Source: Azotimanducus sp965199815 (GTDB lineage: Bacteria > Pseudomonadota > Gammaproteobacteria > Pseudomonadales > Azotimanducaceae). From it: DNA of 64,000 nucleotides. Positions 62,367-64,000 of the stretch are shown piece after piece; the first letter of the stretch is position 1, and every line of letters begins with the position of its first letter. A program made the position numbers and the translations under genes. The stretch spans positions 1 through 64,000 of the forward strand of contig CBDATE010000004.1 in NCBI GenBank assembly GCA_965199815.1, read 5' to 3'. The notes below the pieces were generated by a model. It searched no databases. It saw only the letters and a program-made list of their open reading frames with translations, and was not told the DNA's origin.

Positions 62367-64000
62367 ATGTCCCTTCTCACTCCGACGCATCTGGCGCCCG
62401 GGGCGCTGCCGCAGCAACCGGGCGAGCGACGGGCCTGGCTTGGGCTTCATGGCAGCGCCGACAGTTATCATGCGGTATTGGCGGCGCAAGCCCAGGACGG
62501 CCTGGTGCTGGTCGCATGCACGGATGCAGCAGCAGCGGCCAGTATCGTTCAGGCGCTGCGCTTCTACGCCGGAGATTCGCTGCCAGTTCTGCAATTTCCA
62601 GCCTGGGAGACGCTGCCCTACGATGCCTTCTCTCCGCATCAGGACATCATCTCCGAGCGCCTGGCCACCTTGCAGAGGCTGCCGCGCCTGAAGCGCGGCC
62701 TGCTCGTGGCGCCCGCCGCAACGCTCATGCAGCGGCTGCCTCCCACCAGCTTCATTGATGGCCAGGTGTTGTCGCTTCGGGTGGGCGACAGATTCGATCT
62801 GTTGGCGCAGCGCCAACGCCTTGAAGAGGCCGGCTATCTGTCGGTGGAGACCGTAATGCACCGCGGCGAATTCGCGATTCGGGGCGCGCTGCTGGATTTC
62901 CATCCCATGGGCGCCAGGCACCCGCTCCGGGTGGAGCTGCTCGACGACGAAATCGACACCTTGCGCACCTTTGACGCAGAGACCCAGCGCACCTTGAAAC
63001 GCGTGTCGCGGATCGAAGCGCTGCCAGCGCGCGAGTTTCCTCTGGATGCGGCGGCGATCACCCGGTTTCGCAACAACTGGCACAGCGAATTCAGAAGCCA
63101 TACCGGCGCATCGCCCGTATATCAGGAAATTTCGCAGGGCATCGCCAGCAACGGCGCGGAACACTACCTGCCCCTGTTCTTCGACCGGGCGGCGGGCCTT
63201 GCCAGCCTGTTCGACTATCTGCCGCCGGGCGCTCTGGTGATCCAGCAGGCGGGCCTCAAGACGGCAGTCTCGGACTTCTGGGCGCAGTTGCACAGCCGCT
63301 ACCAGAGCCTCGGCAGCGATGTTGAGCGCCCGATTCTCGCGCCGGACGCCATCTATCTGCCGCCTGAACACCTGAATCAGGCCCTGAAATCTCATCCTCG
63401 GGTGCTGCTGAATGATGCGGCCTACCGACACTCGGTGCAGTTTGCCAGTCGCCCGCTGCCGCCGCTGCAAGCCAATCCCCGACTGAATACGCCCGGCCAG
63501 GCGCTGATCGACCTGGTACGCGCCGAACCGGGCGTGCGGATTCTCTTCACCGCCGAGCGCGCTGGACGCCTGGCGCTGCTCTCCGAATTCCTGGACAAGG
63601 CCGGCATCAAGGCCACCGACTGTGCCAGCTGGCAGGCGTTCCTCGAAGGCGACCAGCGCTTCGCCATCACCGAGGCGACGCTTGACGCCGGGCTCTGGCT
63701 GGGCAATTGCCTGGTGGTGAGCGAGCAGCAACTTTTCAGCGCCCCACCCGGTAGCCGCAGCAGTCGGCAACGACGACAGGCGCGCGGGCTGAACGCGGAA
63801 CAGATCCTGCGCAACCTTGCGGAGTTGTCGCCGGGCGCGCCGGTGGTGCATGAAGAACACGGCGTCGGGCGCTATTGCGGGTTGGAAACCCTGGACATCG
63901 ACAACGCCGCCAGCGAGTATCTGGTGCTGGAATACGCCGAGGGCGCGCGCCTCTATGTGCCGGTGATGGACCTGCATCTGGTAACGCGCTATGCCGGTGC
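62367..64000 (+). CDS. mfd: Transcription-repair coupling factor Mfd, N-terminal part (runs off window)
   Basis: From ATG 62367 the frame is open to the window end, giving 544 residues of a protein normally about 1150 long. UvrB-homology text is clear: PAWETLPYDAFSPHQDIISE and RLATLQRLP, then GEFAIRGALLDFHPMGARHP. The RNA-polymerase-interacting domain is entered near the end (HEEHGVGRYCGLE; EYLVLEYAEGARLYVPV). Mfd removes stalled RNA polymerase and recruits UvrA. The helicase part lies outside the window. Confidence 0.93.
   Translation, partial: MSLLTPTHLAPGALPQQPGERRAWLGLHGSADSYHAVLAAQAQDGLVLVACTDAAAAASIVQALRFYAGDSLPVLQFPAWETLPYDAFSPHQDIISERLATLQRLPRLKRGLLVAPAATLMQRLPPTSFIDGQVLSLRVGDRFDLLAQRQRLEEAGYLSVETVMHRGEFAIRGALLDFHPMGARHPLRVELLDDEIDTLRTFDAETQRTLKRVSRIEALPAREFPLDAAAITRFRNNWHSEFRSHTGASPVYQEISQGIASNGAEHYLPLFFDRAAGLASLFDYLPPGALVIQQAGLKTAVSDFWAQLHSRYQSLGSDVERPILAPDAIYLPPEHLNQALKSHPRVLLNDAAYRHSVQFASRPLPPLQANPRLNTPGQALIDLVRAEPGVRILFTAERAGRLALLSEFLDKAGIKATDCASWQAFLEGDQRFAITEATLDAGLWLGNCLVVSEQQLFSAPPGSRSSRQRRQARGLNAEQILRNLAELSPGAPVVHEEHGVGRYCGLETLDIDNAASEYLVLEYAEGARLYVPVMDLHLVTRYAG

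Noticed and set aside
62148..63977. 609-codon minus-strand open frame
   Set aside because: Antisense to mfd, whose plus-strand translation is unmistakable.
1..64000. tRNA or rRNA genes
   Set aside because: I looked for conserved rRNA segments and tRNA T-arm text (GGTTCGAATCC-like) and saw none. A tRNA scan would settle it.

Overview
The window is GC-rich DNA with a dense, mostly operonic layout, probably from a gammaproteobacterium. That placement rests on a bfr/bfd pair with Fur-like sites, a pst operon, a PobA/PchF/LigAB aromatic catabolic set, two large TonB-dependent receptors and an mfd gene. I cannot place it more precisely from sequence alone. I saw no rRNA, tRNA or CRISPR array.

Region 1 (1-18.2 kb) is aromatic catabolism. 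A TonB-dependent receptor runs off the left edge and is frameshifted at a 16-base homopolymer. Next come ligI (minus) and, divergently, ligJ-galD-galC with 4-base overlaps and a 13-codon stub of ligC. A DUF1932-type dehydrogenase and a truncated aldehyde dehydrogenase follow. Then come a 4-cresol dehydrogenase operon (pchF-pchC-pchX-like), pobA, an SDR alcohol dehydrogenase, an aldehyde dehydrogenase, a metallo-beta-lactamase/alkylsulfatase-like protein, ligA, ligB and an MFS transporter. Together these encode a nearly continuous route: 4-cresol to 4-hydroxybenzyl alcohol/aldehyde to 4-hydroxybenzoate to protocatechuate, then 4,5-cleavage to pyruvate and oxaloacetate. The missing step, LigC, lies 30 kb away at 36.7 kb, behind a decayed second lig cluster (ligI', ligJ', galD' fragments, with an intact IS inserted in ligI').

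Region 2 (18.3-34.2 kb) holds a TctE/TctD-like two-component system, an M24-family protein, two formylglycine sulfatases, a divergent arylsulfotransferase, a P450-cupin pair, a 1062-residue membrane/spermidine-synthase-like fusion and a second TonB receptor.

Region 3 (34.2-50.5 kb) holds the IS, ligC, a fadH remnant, a MetX-family acyltransferase, a cupin, mobA, bfr/bfd, pstSCAB plus a porin, a sucrase/ferredoxin-like protein, a CitE-like lyase and an acyl-CoA dehydrogenase.

Region 4 (50.5-60.0 kb) is the most unusual part. Six head-to-tail paralogues, about 521-529 residues each, combine an AAA-ATPase-like domain with a C-terminal PD-(D/E)XK nuclease domain. All six keep their Walker and nuclease residues. 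They differ as a mosaic of swapped blocks, and the junctions alternate between a 20-base gap and a 4-base ATGA overlap caused by one stop-codon change.

Region 5 (60.1-64 kb) holds a RidA-like protein, a 2-oxo-hept-4-ene-1,7-dioate hydratase-like protein, an FAH-family protein and the start of mfd. A short motif, CCCGGATATTGCA, recurs at least six times with further degenerate copies, mostly just after stop codons.
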